From an uncultured Campylobacter sp. (GTDB taxonomy: Bacteria; Campylobacterota; Campylobacteria; Campylobacterales; Campylobacteraceae), in assembly GCF_937996225.1 (NCBI RefSeq), contig NZ_CALKTC010000019.1, positions 1 through 64,000 on the forward strand: a stretch of DNA of 64,000 bases. The letters are read 5' to 3'. Below are positions 43,940 through 52,545 of the stretch, piece after piece. The notes below the pieces were generated by a model, which was not told the DNA's origin, made no database searches, and was given only the letters and a program-made list of their open reading frames with translations. Numbering within the stretch: the first letter of the stretch is position 1; each line of letters opens with the position of its first letter. The position numbers and the translations under genes are program-made.

Positions 43940-46660
43940 ATGGCAAACGACAAAATCGCAAAACAAAAAGGCTCACGCAAGAAGGCTGTGACGGATGAAA
44001 ATTCCACCACGGATACGGGAGAAAATTTCGCCGCAGACGCACTCAAAAGCTCCTCCGCGTCCGTTTTTGATAAAAGCGCAAATATCGCTCAAAATTCCGC
44101 TGCAAATTCTACGACTTCCGCCTCACATGCTCGCGACAAAATTTCTAAAAATCGCGCCGCAGGCGAGAATTCCTGCGACGAGTGCGATTGCGAAGCCAAA
44201 AATTCCGCGCCGGGCGGCTATGATAGCGCAAGCTCTGCTTCAAGCACGAACTTTGCGGCGTGCTCAAGCGCTCAAGGCGCAAGCAACGCTAAAAATTCCG
44301 CGATAGGCTCTACGACAAATTCCATGGCTGATTATTTGACAAATTCCATCTCAAATCCTGCGAAGAGCTCAAGCAGCAAAGACCATATCTCTTACTCGCA
44401 CGAGCATAGCGATAGCTCCGTAATTCACTCGCATCTATACGACGAAGATCTTGCGACCCACCCATACAATCAAGAAGAGAACCTCGCAGCCTATTTGCAC
44501 GAATACGGAGCAAATTCTGCGGCGTCTTCGCATGAGCACGACGAGGATTCCTCCATCAGCTCGCATGAGCACGACAAACATTGCCATGATCACAAACCCC
44601 ACTCTCACCGCGCGATTATCGGATTTGACGAACACGGCATCCCAAAAGTTTTAGTGCCCGCAGAGGCTAGTCCGCACACACATAAAGACGCGCAGGGCAA
44701 TCTTTTCGAGCATTTTCACGAGGCGGAATTTACGGCGGATTATATGAAGGCGGTGCTTGAATACAAAAAGACCTTCCCCACAAAGCAAGAGGTACTTGAG
44801 AAAACCCCTGATCCCGCCGTGCGCGAAATGATGCTTAGGATGGAGCAGATCGGTGTAGATACGGCGTTTGATCGTTTCGACAAACAGATGCCTATGTGTA
44901 GCTATGGACTTAGCGGAGTATGCTGTAAGATCTGTAATATGGGACCTTGCAAAATTACTAAAAAGGCTGATCGCGGCACTTGCGGTGCGGACGCCGATCT
45001 CATCGTATCGCGCAACCTACTGCGTCAAGTAGCTGCAGGCGTAGCTCAACACGGCGCGCACGCCAGAGAGCTTCTACTGTCGCTAAAATGGGCGGCGCAA
45101 GGCAAGCTAGATCTGCCCATAATAGGCGAATACAAAATCATCAATACCGCAAAAGCCTTTGGAATTCCAACTGAAGGCAGAGAGTTAAAAGAGGTAGCGA
45201 TCGAGCTTGCCGATACGCTTTTGACAGATCTTTCGCAAAGTAGCGGCGAGTATAAAACCATCACTGCGCTCGCACCTAAGGAGCGTCAAGAGGTATGGCG
45301 CAAGCTGGATATCTTGCCGATTAGTGCGTATAACGAAGTCTTTGAGGCGTATCACCGAACGGGTGTAGGCACGGACGGAGACTGGCGCAGCGTGATGCAG
45401 CATCTTTTGCGCTGCGGGCTTGCTTTTACCTTCACCGGCGTAGTAGCTGCGAATATCGCTACGGATGCACTATTTGGTGTAGGAGATCGCGTAACTTCCA
45501 AAAGTAATATGGGCGCGCTTAAAAAAGGCTGGGTCAATATCGCCGTGCACGGACATCTGCCGACATTAGTAAGCCTAATAGTGGAGATCGGAAATTCTAA
45601 GGAGTACCAAGACAAGGCTCGCGCAATAGGCGCGCAAGGGATCGCATTTTACGGCGTGTGCTGTTCCGGACTATCGGCGATGTATCGCAACTGGGGCGTC
45701 GTGCCGCTCTCAAACGCCGTAACTGCCGAACTCGTCATAGGTACAGGTGCACTTGATCTGTGGGTCGCCGATGTCCAAGATGTCTATCCTGCGATCATGG
45801 ACGTGGCTAACTGCTTCCAGACCAAGGTCGTTACCACAAGCTCATCAGCTAGGCTTCCCGGAGCCGAGCATATAGGCTACGATCATCACCATAGCAATAT
45901 CGTCGAGACTAGGAATTTAGCACGTAAAATTCTAGACCGCGCATTGCAATCTCACGAAAAGCGCAAGGGACTGCCGGTATATATCCCGCCGTATGAAGTC
46001 GAGGCCGAAGTGGGCTTTTCGGTAGAATTCGTCCATAAACACTACGGCGGTATGGAGCCGTTAGCGCACGCGCTAAAAAGCGGTGAAATTTTAGGCATCG
46101 TAAATATGGTCGGCTGCACCAATCCTAAAGTGCCTTATGAGCGCGCTATCATAGATGTCGCACAAACCCTAATCGAAAATAACGTCCTAATCCTAACCAA
46201 CGGCTGCGCGTCGTTCCCGCTAATGAAGCTGGGCTTTTGCCAAAAAAGCGCGTATAAAAAAGCGGGCGCGTCACTGCGGGCGTTTTTAGAAAAAGATGAG
46301 CTTCCGCCGATATGGCACGTGGGCGAGTGCATCGATAATACCCGCTCCAGCGGAATTTTCGCAGGTATCGCAGGAGTGCTAGGCAAAAATCTCTACGAGC
46401 TGCCGCTTGCCTTTACCTCTCCCGAGTGGGCGAACGAAAAGGGCGTCGATGCCTCGCTCGGATTCCGCCTGATGGGCATCGACTCGTATCACTGCGTCGA
46501 GTATCAAATCCACGGCTCCGCAAATATCATACACTTTTTCAAAGAGGGCACCAGGCGAGCGCTTGGCTCTGTGATGCACGTAGATACCGATCCGGTCGCG
46601 CTCGCGCTAAAAATGGTAAGTGATATGCGCTTAAAACGCAGAGCTCTAGGCTGGCAGTAG
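43940..46660 (+). CDS. cooS: anaerobic Ni-CO dehydrogenase with His-rich N-terminal extension
   Basis: A 906-residue cytoplasmic enzyme oxidising CO with water to CO2. The catalytic part starts near residue 285 (DPAVREMMLRMEQI). The D- and B-cluster cysteines are in CSYGLSGVCCKICNMGPC near 319, and C-cluster ligands are expected in AVHGHLP, YGVCCSGL, VGCTNP, NGCASF and HVGECIDN, all present. CooS proteins are about 630 residues; here about 280 come before the core. Residues about 20-150 are Asn/Ser/Ala-rich; 150-250 hold dozens of His (HEHDEDSSISSHEHDKHCHD), like the nickel chaperones CooJ and HypB. No CooC or CooF gene is in the window. Start ATG follows AAGGAGACAACC. Confidence 0.93.
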   Translation: MANDKIAKQKGSRKKAVTDENSTTDTGENFAADALKSSSASVFDKSANIAQNSAANSTTSASHARDKISKNRAAGENSCDECDCEAKNSAPGGYDSASSASSTNFAACSSAQGASNAKNSAIGSTTNSMADYLTNSISNPAKSSSSKDHISYSHEHSDSSVIHSHLYDEDLATHPYNQEENLAAYLHEYGANSAASSHEHDEDSSISSHEHDKHCHDHKPHSHRAIIGFDEHGIPKVLVPAEASPHTHKDAQGNLFEHFHEAEFTADYMKAVLEYKKTFPTKQEVLEKTPDPAVREMMLRMEQIGVDTAFDRFDKQMPMCSYGLSGVCCKICNMGPCKITKKADRGTCGADADLIVSRNLLRQVAAGVAQHGAHARELLLSLKWAAQGKLDLPIIGEYKIINTAKAFGIPTEGRELKEVAIELADTLLTDLSQSSGEYKTITALAPKERQEVWRKLDILPISAYNEVFEAYHRTGVGTDGDWRSVMQHLLRCGLAFTFTGVVAANIATDALFGVGDRVTSKSNMGALKKGWVNIAVHGHLPTLVSLIVEIGNSKEYQDKARAIGAQGIAFYGVCCSGLSAMYRNWGVVPLSNAVTAELVIGTGALDLWVADVQDVYPAIMDVANCFQTKVVTTSSSARLPGAEHIGYDHHHSNIVETRNLARKILDRALQSHEKRKGLPVYIPPYEVEAEVGFSVEFVHKHYGGMEPLAHALKSGEILGIVNMVGCTNPKVPYERAIIDVAQTLIENNVLILTNGCASFPLMKLGFCQKSAYKKAGASLRAFLEKDELPPIWHVGECIDNTRSSGIFAGIAGVLGKNLYELPLAFTSPEWANEKGVDASLGFRLMGIDSYHCVEYQIHGSANIIHFFKEGTRRALGSVMHVDTDPVALALKMVSDMRLKRRALGWQ

Positions 46661-46674
46661 TGACGGACGGATTC

Positions 46675-46705
46675 ATTTCGCATCGCATTTTAAGCGATGC
46701 GAAAT
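46675..46705 (+). terminator. intrinsic terminator of cooS
   Basis: A 12-base perfect stem (ATTTCGCATCGC / GCGATGCGAAAT) with loop ATTTTAA, 14 bases after the stop codon and followed by TTCATGATAAAATTT. Confidence 0.7.
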
Positions 46706-47151
46706 TTCATGATAAAATTTAACCCCTTGCGGGCAAATAAAATCCCACAGCTAAACGAGTAGTAAAATTCTACAACTAAGTGGCTAGCAAAACCCGGGTC
46801 AAATAAAGAGAAAATTTTCGCACCGCATCCGTTCGTGGAATTTTAAATCATATCTTCAAATCCTACGTAAAATTTCGCCGCGCGCTGCGTCTGCTGCTAA
46901 ATCGGCGGAATTTAGCCGGGTAAAATTCCGCCATCGGGCTTAAGTCTATCTTTCGCGAAAGGATGAAATTTTAAAATTCCATCTCAGCGTAAATTTCGTA
47001 GGCGTTCATCTGAAATCCGCAAGCGAAATTTCGCTAAAAGCCTTATTGCACGGAGCTGCACGCCATTAAATTTTGCTCACGTATATGAAAGCCGAAATCA
47101 TAAAAATTTAATATGATATGTGCTAAAATGCCACATCTGTTTAAGGATTTA
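46706..47151. other. gene-free stretch
   Basis: No gene, RNA or repeat recognised between the cooS terminator and the degenerate ORF that precedes the metal-chelate transporter. Only AAATTT-type texture is visible. Confidence 0.4.
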
Positions 47152-47462
47152 GATGTATAAATCAAAGTCGCCGCAGTCTCTAAGTCATCATCGGTAGGAG
47201 ATGTTGTGCGAGGCGGAGGCCCTGCTGTCAAGTCCTGCGTTTCGCAGCTTGAGGCGGTGCGGCAAAAGCGCGTCTGTGCTGCGCCTGCAAACATTTTCGG
47301 ACGGGATCGTACGGGCGCGAGGACGTCACTGCAAAGCTTGCAGGCGGCTAAAATTTTCATCCGGATCTTTTCTGAAATATTGATCTTGGAGCTATCACGA
47401 AGGAATTTTGCTGCAAGCCTTTCGCCTACGAGCCGGAAGGCGGAATTTAAAGCGAAATTTTA
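47152..47462 (+). pseudogene. possible broken gene before the ABC importer
   Basis: From an ATG at 47152 the frame reads MYKSKSPQSLSHHR, hits a TAG, then runs open for 60 codons (MLCEAEALLSSPAFRSL) to 47383. Another frame continues with protein-like text (DLGAITKEFCCKPFAYE) to about 47460. One premature stop and one frame change suggest decay of a gene of about 100 codons. I do not recognise the family, and the case rests only on how the translations read. Confidence 0.25.
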
Positions 47463-47535
47463 AGCGTGTTTCAACGAGGCAAAATTTCAAAGATTAAACT
47501 TAAGGCAAAAGATAAAATTTAAAGCAAGGGAAGGT

Positions 47536-48528
47536 ATGAAAAATTTTAAATTTATGCTCGTGCTGCTGATACTAGCGACGATCGCGACGATCGCGATATC
47601 GCTTTGTATAGGGCGCTTCGGCTTAAGCATCACCGAGGTGCTAAAAGCGCTTAGCGGCGGCGAGGTAGCGCAAAACGTCCACAATGTCGTCATGCAGGTG
47701 CGCCTGCCGCGTATCATCGCCGCAGTGCTCGTGGGCGCGGCGCTGGGCATCAGCGGCACGGCATATCAGGGCGTCTTCAAAAACCAGCTCGTCTCGCCCG
47801 ATCTTTTGGGCGTCAGCGCCGGAGCTTGCGTGGGCGCGGCGATCGCGATCCTGCTTGATCTAAACATCCTTTTAATCCAGCTTTTTGCTTTCGTTTTTGG
47901 GCTCGCGGCGGTTTGCATTACGCTTCTGATTACGCGCGCGCTTCGTTCGAGCGCCACCATAATGCTTGTGCTTGCCGGCATCATCGTAAGCGGTTTGATG
48001 GGCGCGTTGATCGGATTTTTAAAATTTATGGCAGATCCCGAGACGAAGCTTGCAGACATCGTGTATTGGCAGCTAGGAAGTCTCGCGAAGGTCGATCCCT
48101 CCGTGCTAGCGATGATAGCGCCCGTGATGGGGATTTGTATCGTGGTTTTGGTATTGATGAGTTACCGCATAAACGTCCTATCCATGGGTGATGCTACGGC
48201 GGCGAAGCTGGGCGTAAACGTCGTGCTGGAGCGGGGCATCATCATCGTCTGCGCGACGCTGCTAACCGCAAGCAGCGTGTGTATCAGCGGCATAGTCGCG
48301 TGGGTGGGGCTTTTGATGCCGCATCTAACGCGCATGATCGTGGGCGTGAGCAACACCAAAGCGATCCCCGCGAGCATATTTTTAAGCGCGATCTTCGTGC
48401 TCATCGTAGACGACGTAGCGCGCAGTATAAATCAAAGCGAGATCCCATTAGGGGTGCTTACGGGCTTTATCGGCACGCTATTTTTTATATTCATCCTGCT
48501 TAAAAACAAAAGGAAGCTAAATGGTTAG
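47536..48528 (+). CDS. FecCD-type ABC transporter permease
   Basis: A 330-residue inner membrane permease of the type that imports iron-siderophore, haem, cobalamin or other metal chelates. Signatures: MQVRLPRIIAAVLVGAALGI near residue 54, SGTAYQGVFKNQLVSPDLLG near 75, GDATAAKLGVNV near 217 and GLLMPHLTRMIVG near 258. Nine to ten helices are expected. The ATG follows AAGGGAAGGT. It overlaps the ATPase gene by eight bases. No substrate-binding protein gene is beside it, so the substrate stays open; neighbouring nickel and copper enzymes make a metal chelate likely. Confidence 0.92.
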   Translation: MKNFKFMLVLLILATIATIAISLCIGRFGLSITEVLKALSGGEVAQNVHNVVMQVRLPRIIAAVLVGAALGISGTAYQGVFKNQLVSPDLLGVSAGACVGAAIAILLDLNILLIQLFAFVFGLAAVCITLLITRALRSSATIMLVLAGIIVSGLMGALIGFLKFMADPETKLADIVYWQLGSLAKVDPSVLAMIAPVMGICIVVLVLMSYRINVLSMGDATAAKLGVNVVLERGIIIVCATLLTASSVCISGIVAWVGLLMPHLTRMIVGVSNTKAIPASIFLSAIFVLIVDDVARSINQSEIPLGVLTGFIGTLFFIFILLKNKRKLNG

Positions 48529-49297
48529 AGTTGAGAGCTTAGACTTCGGCTACGTAAAATCCGCCCCTCTGACGCTGCGCGATGTGAATTTCAACCTCGA
48601 AGCGGGCGCGATGCTGACGATTTTGGGGCAAAACGGCGCGGGTAAATCGACGCTTTTAAATTTAATCAGCGGCACGCTTGAGCCTCTGCGCGGTAAAATT
48701 TCAATCGACGGCAAGGATATGGCAAGTCTTAGCGCCAAAGGGCGCGCCGAGATCATCGGCTACGTCTCGCAAAGCGAGGTCTGCGAGTACGATTACAGCG
48801 TCTTTGAGTACGTCCTGATGGGGCGCACGGCGCATATCGGGATCTTTTCGCAGCCGAGCGAAAGCGACTACAAACTCGCGCAGCGCTACATGAAAATGCT
48901 TGAAATTTGGCACCTAAAAGACAAGATCATCACGCGCCTAAGCGGCGGTCAGAGGCAGATGGCGTCCATCGCGCGCGCCCTTTGCAGCGAGCCGAAGATC
49001 GTGATCTTCGACGAGCCCACCTCGGCGCTGGATTTTGCCAACCAATACAAATTCCTCCGCGCCACGAAGGAGCTTCTCAAAAACGGCTACACCGTCGTTT
49101 TAGCCACGCACAATCCGGACTTCGCGCTGCTTTTGGGCGGATACGTCGCGCTCGTAAAAGGCGGCGGCGAGGTCGCATACGGCAAGGCCGAGCAGATCAT
49201 AAAGAGCGAAATTTTAAGCAAGCTATACGATCTGAAGCTCGATGTCAGCTACAACGAAAAGGTCGGCAGGGTCTGCTGCTTGACGTATCCATTCTAG
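48521..49297 (+). CDS. FecE-type ABC transporter ATPase
   Basis: A 258-residue ATPase with Walker A GQNGAGKSTLL near residue 36, Q-loop SQSEVCEYDYSVFEYVLMGR near 83, signature LSGGQRQMASIARAL near 140, Walker B KIVIFDEPTSALD near 158 and switch ATHNPDFAL near 194. It pairs with the preceding permease. The gene is followed by two tandem hairpins. Confidence 0.92.
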   Translation: MVRVESLDFGYVKSAPLTLRDVNFNLEAGAMLTILGQNGAGKSTLLNLISGTLEPLRGKISIDGKDMASLSAKGRAEIIGYVSQSEVCEYDYSVFEYVLMGRTAHIGIFSQPSESDYKLAQRYMKMLEIWHLKDKIITRLSGGQRQMASIARALCSEPKIVIFDEPTSALDFANQYKFLRATKELLKNGYTVVLATHNPDFALLLGGYVALVKGGGEVAYGKAEQIIKSEILSKLYDLKLDVSYNEKVGRVCCLTYPF

Positions 49298-49309
49298 TTT
49301 TTACTTCGC

Positions 49310-49351
49310 GGACGAGCAAAGCTCGTCCTTGCGACGGGGAGCTTCGCTCCC
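49310..49351 (+). terminator. two tandem hairpins after the ABC importer
   Basis: First hairpin GGACGAGC-AAA-GCTCGTCC (49310-49328), then GGGAGC-TTC-GCTCCC (49337-49351), starting 12 bases after the stop codon. Neither is followed by a strong T-run, so they are weak terminators or a transcript-end stabiliser. Confidence 0.5.
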
Positions 49352-49628
49352 TCGACCCACCTAAAGTTACAGAAATTTTACTGCGTAAAATTTTAAAATT
49401 TATCGGTTTTACTTCTCGGTTCGAACAAGATCCGAGCCTGCGAGCGATAAAGCTTATATGGCGCTAGTAGCGATAAAATTTTAGCCTCTGCGGCGGAGTT
49501 TTTACGGCGGCGAAATTTTAAAATTTCAAAGCGGGCGGCGGGGTCGGAATTTTAAAATTCTCTCCGAATTTTAAGCATAAAAATCAAAATTTATCGTTAC
49601 AATTACGTAAAATTTTTAAGGAGCGAAA

Positions 49629-51065
49629 ATGAAAAAAATAGTTCTTTTAAGCGCAGCTGCAGCGCTTGCCGTAAATTTAAGCGCGCAGGAAAACAGCCTT
49701 GAGATCTACGCGAACTCCGCCTTCTTGCATCAAAACTTCGGCGCGCAAAAATCAAACTTCAGCGTGAACGTGCCGGAGTACTTGGATATCCGCAGCATCG
49801 AGATTGTGGGCTCTTGCGAAGTGCGCGAATTGTCTTTGGAAGAGAGCGAGCCCGTGAAAAACGCGGAATTCGCCAAAAAAGAGGCGGACGAAAAGAGCTT
49901 GCGCGAGCTAAGCGACCGCCTGGTCGCACTTAAGGCGCAGCAGCGCTTTTTAAGCGATTTTGCGAGCTTAAAAGATAGAAGCTTAGCAAGCTTAAAGGCG
50001 GATTCGCAAAAAATTTACGACGAGGTCTTGCTCGTAGCGGGCGAAATTTCAAAGACAGACGAGCAAATCGGAAAGCTCAAAGAGAAAATTTCAAAATATC
50101 ATATCAAAAACGAACGCCGCTTAAACGCGAACTTCAGCTGCGATCCAAGCTTCGTAAAAATAAGCTACCCCGTTGACGTCAGAGCCTACACGCACAACGA
50201 GCTCTCTGCCGATCTTGCGAGCGGTAAAATCGAGGTCGCGCAAAAGCTCTCGGTGCAAAATCCGCTAAACGCCGAGCTAACGAATTTAACGATCGCGCTG
50301 TATCCTTACGAATACTCCTCACAGACCGCACCGCAGCCTTTTTACCCGTGGTATGAGGGCGAGCCTATGGAGCCTGAGCCCGCGGCGGCTTATAAAAAGG
50401 ATGCGATGCTAGAGGTGGCGGATATGCAGAGGGCACCTGCGGCGGAGGCGAGATCATCGTATGCAAGGACTGGCTCGAATATCGAAAACTCGCTCTCAAA
50501 GGCGTGGAAAATTAGCGGCGTGAGCCTAAAAACGGGCGAGACGGGCGAGTTTAGCTTCGATAAACAGAGTCTGGATGCGAAATTTGATCTACTCATCGAC
50601 GGCTACGGCAGCGAGGCGGCCTACGTGCGGGCTAAATTTATCCCCGAAAGAAGCATAGAGGAGAGTGAAACGCTAATAAAGCTCGACGGCGTGCAGATCG
50701 GGCTCGTGCATCTAGGCTTTGCCGCAAACTCCGAGGCTACGGCATATCTGGGTAAAAACAGCCTGATCGAAGTCAAAAAAGAGCAGGCGAACAACTTCAC
50801 GAAAAATTCCTTTTTCGGCGGCGAAAGTAAAAATTCCATGGCTTGGGATTACGAGATCAAAAATAGCTCCAAGCGCGCGTGGAACGTGGTTTTGCAAGAG
50901 CGAGCGCCCGTTTCGACGCACGAAGACGTAAAGGTCGCGCTGAAAAACTCGCCCGAGCAGAGCAGCCTCGGCAAGGACGGACTACTTAGCTGGGACTTTG
51001 AGCTAAAGCCAGGCGAGAGCAAAAAGATCCGCTTCGGCTACGAGCTAAGCAAACCGAAGAAGTAA
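49629..51065 (+). CDS. DUF4139 exported protein (MuiA family)
   Basis: A 478-residue protein with a Sec signal peptide (KKIVLLSAAAALAVNLSAQ). Residues 20-100 fit the DUF4140 N-terminal domain (EIYANSAFLHQNFGA, LDIRSIEIVGSCEVREL), 95-160 are a coiled coil (ELSDRLVALKAQQRFLSD), and from about 180 the beta-rich DUF4139 domain follows (LSVQNPLNAELTNLTIALYP). It ends with LSWDFELKPGESKKIRFGYELS, the typical family ending. Members include the mucoidy inhibitor MuiA; function in Campylobacter is unknown. It stands alone, with ATG after AAGGAGCGAAA. Confidence 0.82.
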   Translation: MKKIVLLSAAAALAVNLSAQENSLEIYANSAFLHQNFGAQKSNFSVNVPEYLDIRSIEIVGSCEVRELSLEESEPVKNAEFAKKEADEKSLRELSDRLVALKAQQRFLSDFASLKDRSLASLKADSQKIYDEVLLVAGEISKTDEQIGKLKEKISKYHIKNERRLNANFSCDPSFVKISYPVDVRAYTHNELSADLASGKIEVAQKLSVQNPLNAELTNLTIALYPYEYSSQTAPQPFYPWYEGEPMEPEPAAAYKKDAMLEVADMQRAPAAEARSSYARTGSNIENSLSKAWKISGVSLKTGETGEFSFDKQSLDAKFDLLIDGYGSEAAYVRAKFIPERSIEESETLIKLDGVQIGLVHLGFAANSEATAYLGKNSLIEVKKEQANNFTKNSFFGGESKNSMAWDYEIKNSSKRAWNVVLQERAPVSTHEDVKVALKNSPEQSSLGKDGLLSWDFELKPGESKKIRFGYELSKPKK

Positions 51066-51465
51066 CGAGCTTTAGCGCGGCGCGGTTAAATTTTGCGCAG
51101 CGGAGTAGCTTTTTGCGGTGCGGTTAAATTTTATGCGGCACCGTTTTATGAGACGGGCTCCCCTTTCGGCGCGCCGCTGAATTTTACGCGGCAGACTGAC
51201 CTTTTACGGCGCGATTAAAGCTTGCGGGCATAAAACTAAGGCGCGGCTTTAGAATTTATCTGAAATTTTTGGCGCCGCACCGCTGAATTTTATGCACCGC
51301 GCCGAGTAAAATTTAAGCGCCGCGAGAACCAAAATTTAAATGTTGCGGCGATTTAAAATTGGCTAGCGCGGGATATGAAATTTAGCGATGCAAAGAGGTT
51401 TTGGCGCGGGTAGAAAAACTTTAAGCGTCGCTAAAATTTATCTCAAATTTAAAAAGCTCAGGGCG
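51066..51465. other. gene-free stretch with irregular AAATTT-cored repeats
   Basis: Phrases such as GCGGTTAAATTTT recur (51082, 51120) along with CGCTGAATTTTA, at irregular spacing. No gene is seen. The pattern resembles the other gaps and holds no clear terminator. Confidence 0.4.
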
Positions 51466-51549
51466 ATGAATGCGGAGCGAAGGTATAAATTTAGCGCGGT
51501 GGCGGGGCGTGAGTTTGCTTCGCTAGCGGCATTTAAAGGATTGTTATGA
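51466..51549 (+). CDS. 27-codon ORF, homologous to the 5' end of the gene at 53354
   Basis: The ORF begins MNAERRYKFSAVAGREFASL and stops in TGA overlapping the ATG of the next gene (ATGA). About 70 bases from its start match the start at 53354 (MNAEQRYKFHRAAR). It is either a leader peptide coupled to the gene at 51546 or the stump of a duplicated gene; I favour the stump. Confidence 0.4.
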   Translation: MNAERRYKFSAVAGREFASLAAFKGLL

Positions 51550-52346
51550 AATTTCGCAAACTTAAATTTAAAATCCTAGCCGCAGTGCTACTTTTCTGCG
51601 CCGTGTTTATCCGCATCGTGCCCGATTACTCCGCTTCGCAAGGCTCCTGCGTAGTTACTATTTTTAGCTATTACAAATATCAAAAGGGATATTGTCTAAA
51701 AGAGAATAGAATTCTGAGTAACGAAGAGCTACTTCAAAATGCCGCTATAAATTATTTTAAAAGATATCACGACTATGAGATTCTGCGAAATACCATTATC
51801 GATGAGCACGATATAAAAAATTTCGGCCATAGTTTTTATACGGCGCGCATCTCCAAGCTCTATCTAATCGGCGATTTCAATGAAGAAAACTGGTTTGATT
51901 TTTTAGTTGAAAATACCGACAGAAAGAGTTTTGATTATGAGATAAAAGACAAGACGCAAATAGATATCTCCGATCTATCAAAATATTTTGTATATAAGGA
52001 TGAAATTTTGGGCTTTAGACAGCCTATTATCTTATCGGAAGAGAAAAATCCATTTCATAACGGAAAAATGTTTTTAGAAAAATCATTTTTAATTAAAGAA
52101 AATCAATTTTTTGTGAATTATGTTGATGTCGATGATATAAGTTTTTACATTGAATATAATGTTATTAAAAATTTAATGGCAATAAAAAGCGGATATGAGA
52201 GTTTAGAAAACTTTAACAAAGTCTTGGCTTATACTCATATGAAACATTATAGACGTAAATTCTCATACGATAATTGCGGAAATATAAATTTTGATATCAA
52301 AGCTCCGGCGGAACAGGAACTGGATATGTGGATTCACGGTGGATAA
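51546..52346 (+). CDS. membrane-anchored protein of unknown family, paralogue 1
   Basis: A 266-residue protein with one N-terminal helix (FKILAAVLLFCAVFIRIV, about residues 8-26) followed by PDYSASQGS and a large domain outside the membrane. It is a clear paralogue of the gene at 52542: FIRIVPDYSASQG, YQKGYCLKENRIL, FGHSFYTARIS and SYDNCGNINF all have counterparts. The two share a conserved Cys in GYCLKE and in DNCGNIN that could form a disulfide. It is AT-rich in its second half. Start ATG follows AAAGGATTGTT. Family unknown. Confidence 0.65.
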   Translation: MKFRKLKFKILAAVLLFCAVFIRIVPDYSASQGSCVVTIFSYYKYQKGYCLKENRILSNEELLQNAAINYFKRYHDYEILRNTIIDEHDIKNFGHSFYTARISKLYLIGDFNEENWFDFLVENTDRKSFDYEIKDKTQIDISDLSKYFVYKDEILGFRQPIILSEEKNPFHNGKMFLEKSFLIKENQFFVNYVDVDDISFYIEYNVIKNLMAIKSGYESLENFNKVLAYTHMKHYRRKFSYDNCGNINFDIKAPAEQELDMWIHGG

Positions 52347-52395
52347 GATTGGTTGAAATTTTATCTTAACGAATGTAACCGAAAAAGGATAAGAG

Positions 52396-52545
52396 ATGGG
52401 CAAAAAAGAAACTGATTTGAGATTAGAATTAGAGGGTAATTACGGAGCCGATATATTGAGTTATTATTTGTGGGGAAAGAAAACTCCTCCTGGTCCGAAA
52501 GAATTAGCCTCTAACGAATGGATGGATAGAAAAGAAATGATATGA
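52396..52545 (+). CDS. 49-residue ORF between the paralogues
   Basis: A good ribosome site (AAAAGGATAAGAG) precedes the ATG. The peptide (MGKKETDLRLELEGNYGADI...PPGPKELASNEWMDRK) is polar and looks like a real small protein. Its stop overlaps the ATG of the gene at 52542 in ATATGA, which indicates coupled translation. No homologue is recognised. Confidence 0.5.
   Translation: MGKKETDLRLELEGNYGADILSYYLWGKKTPPGPKELASNEWMDRKEMI

Noticed and set aside
47150..47260. Possible cobalamin or SAM riboswitch before the metal-chelate importer
   Set aside because: The conserved boxes of these riboswitches were not found; the stretch reads better as decayed coding sequence.
47043..47360. Minus-strand open frame of 105 codons
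   Set aside because: No ribosome site, no recognisable family and a composition unlike local genes; the plus-strand reading is more protein-like.
49420..49445. GGTTCGAAC resembling a tRNA T-loop
   Set aside because: No cloverleaf can be built around it; the acceptor and anticodon stems are missing.
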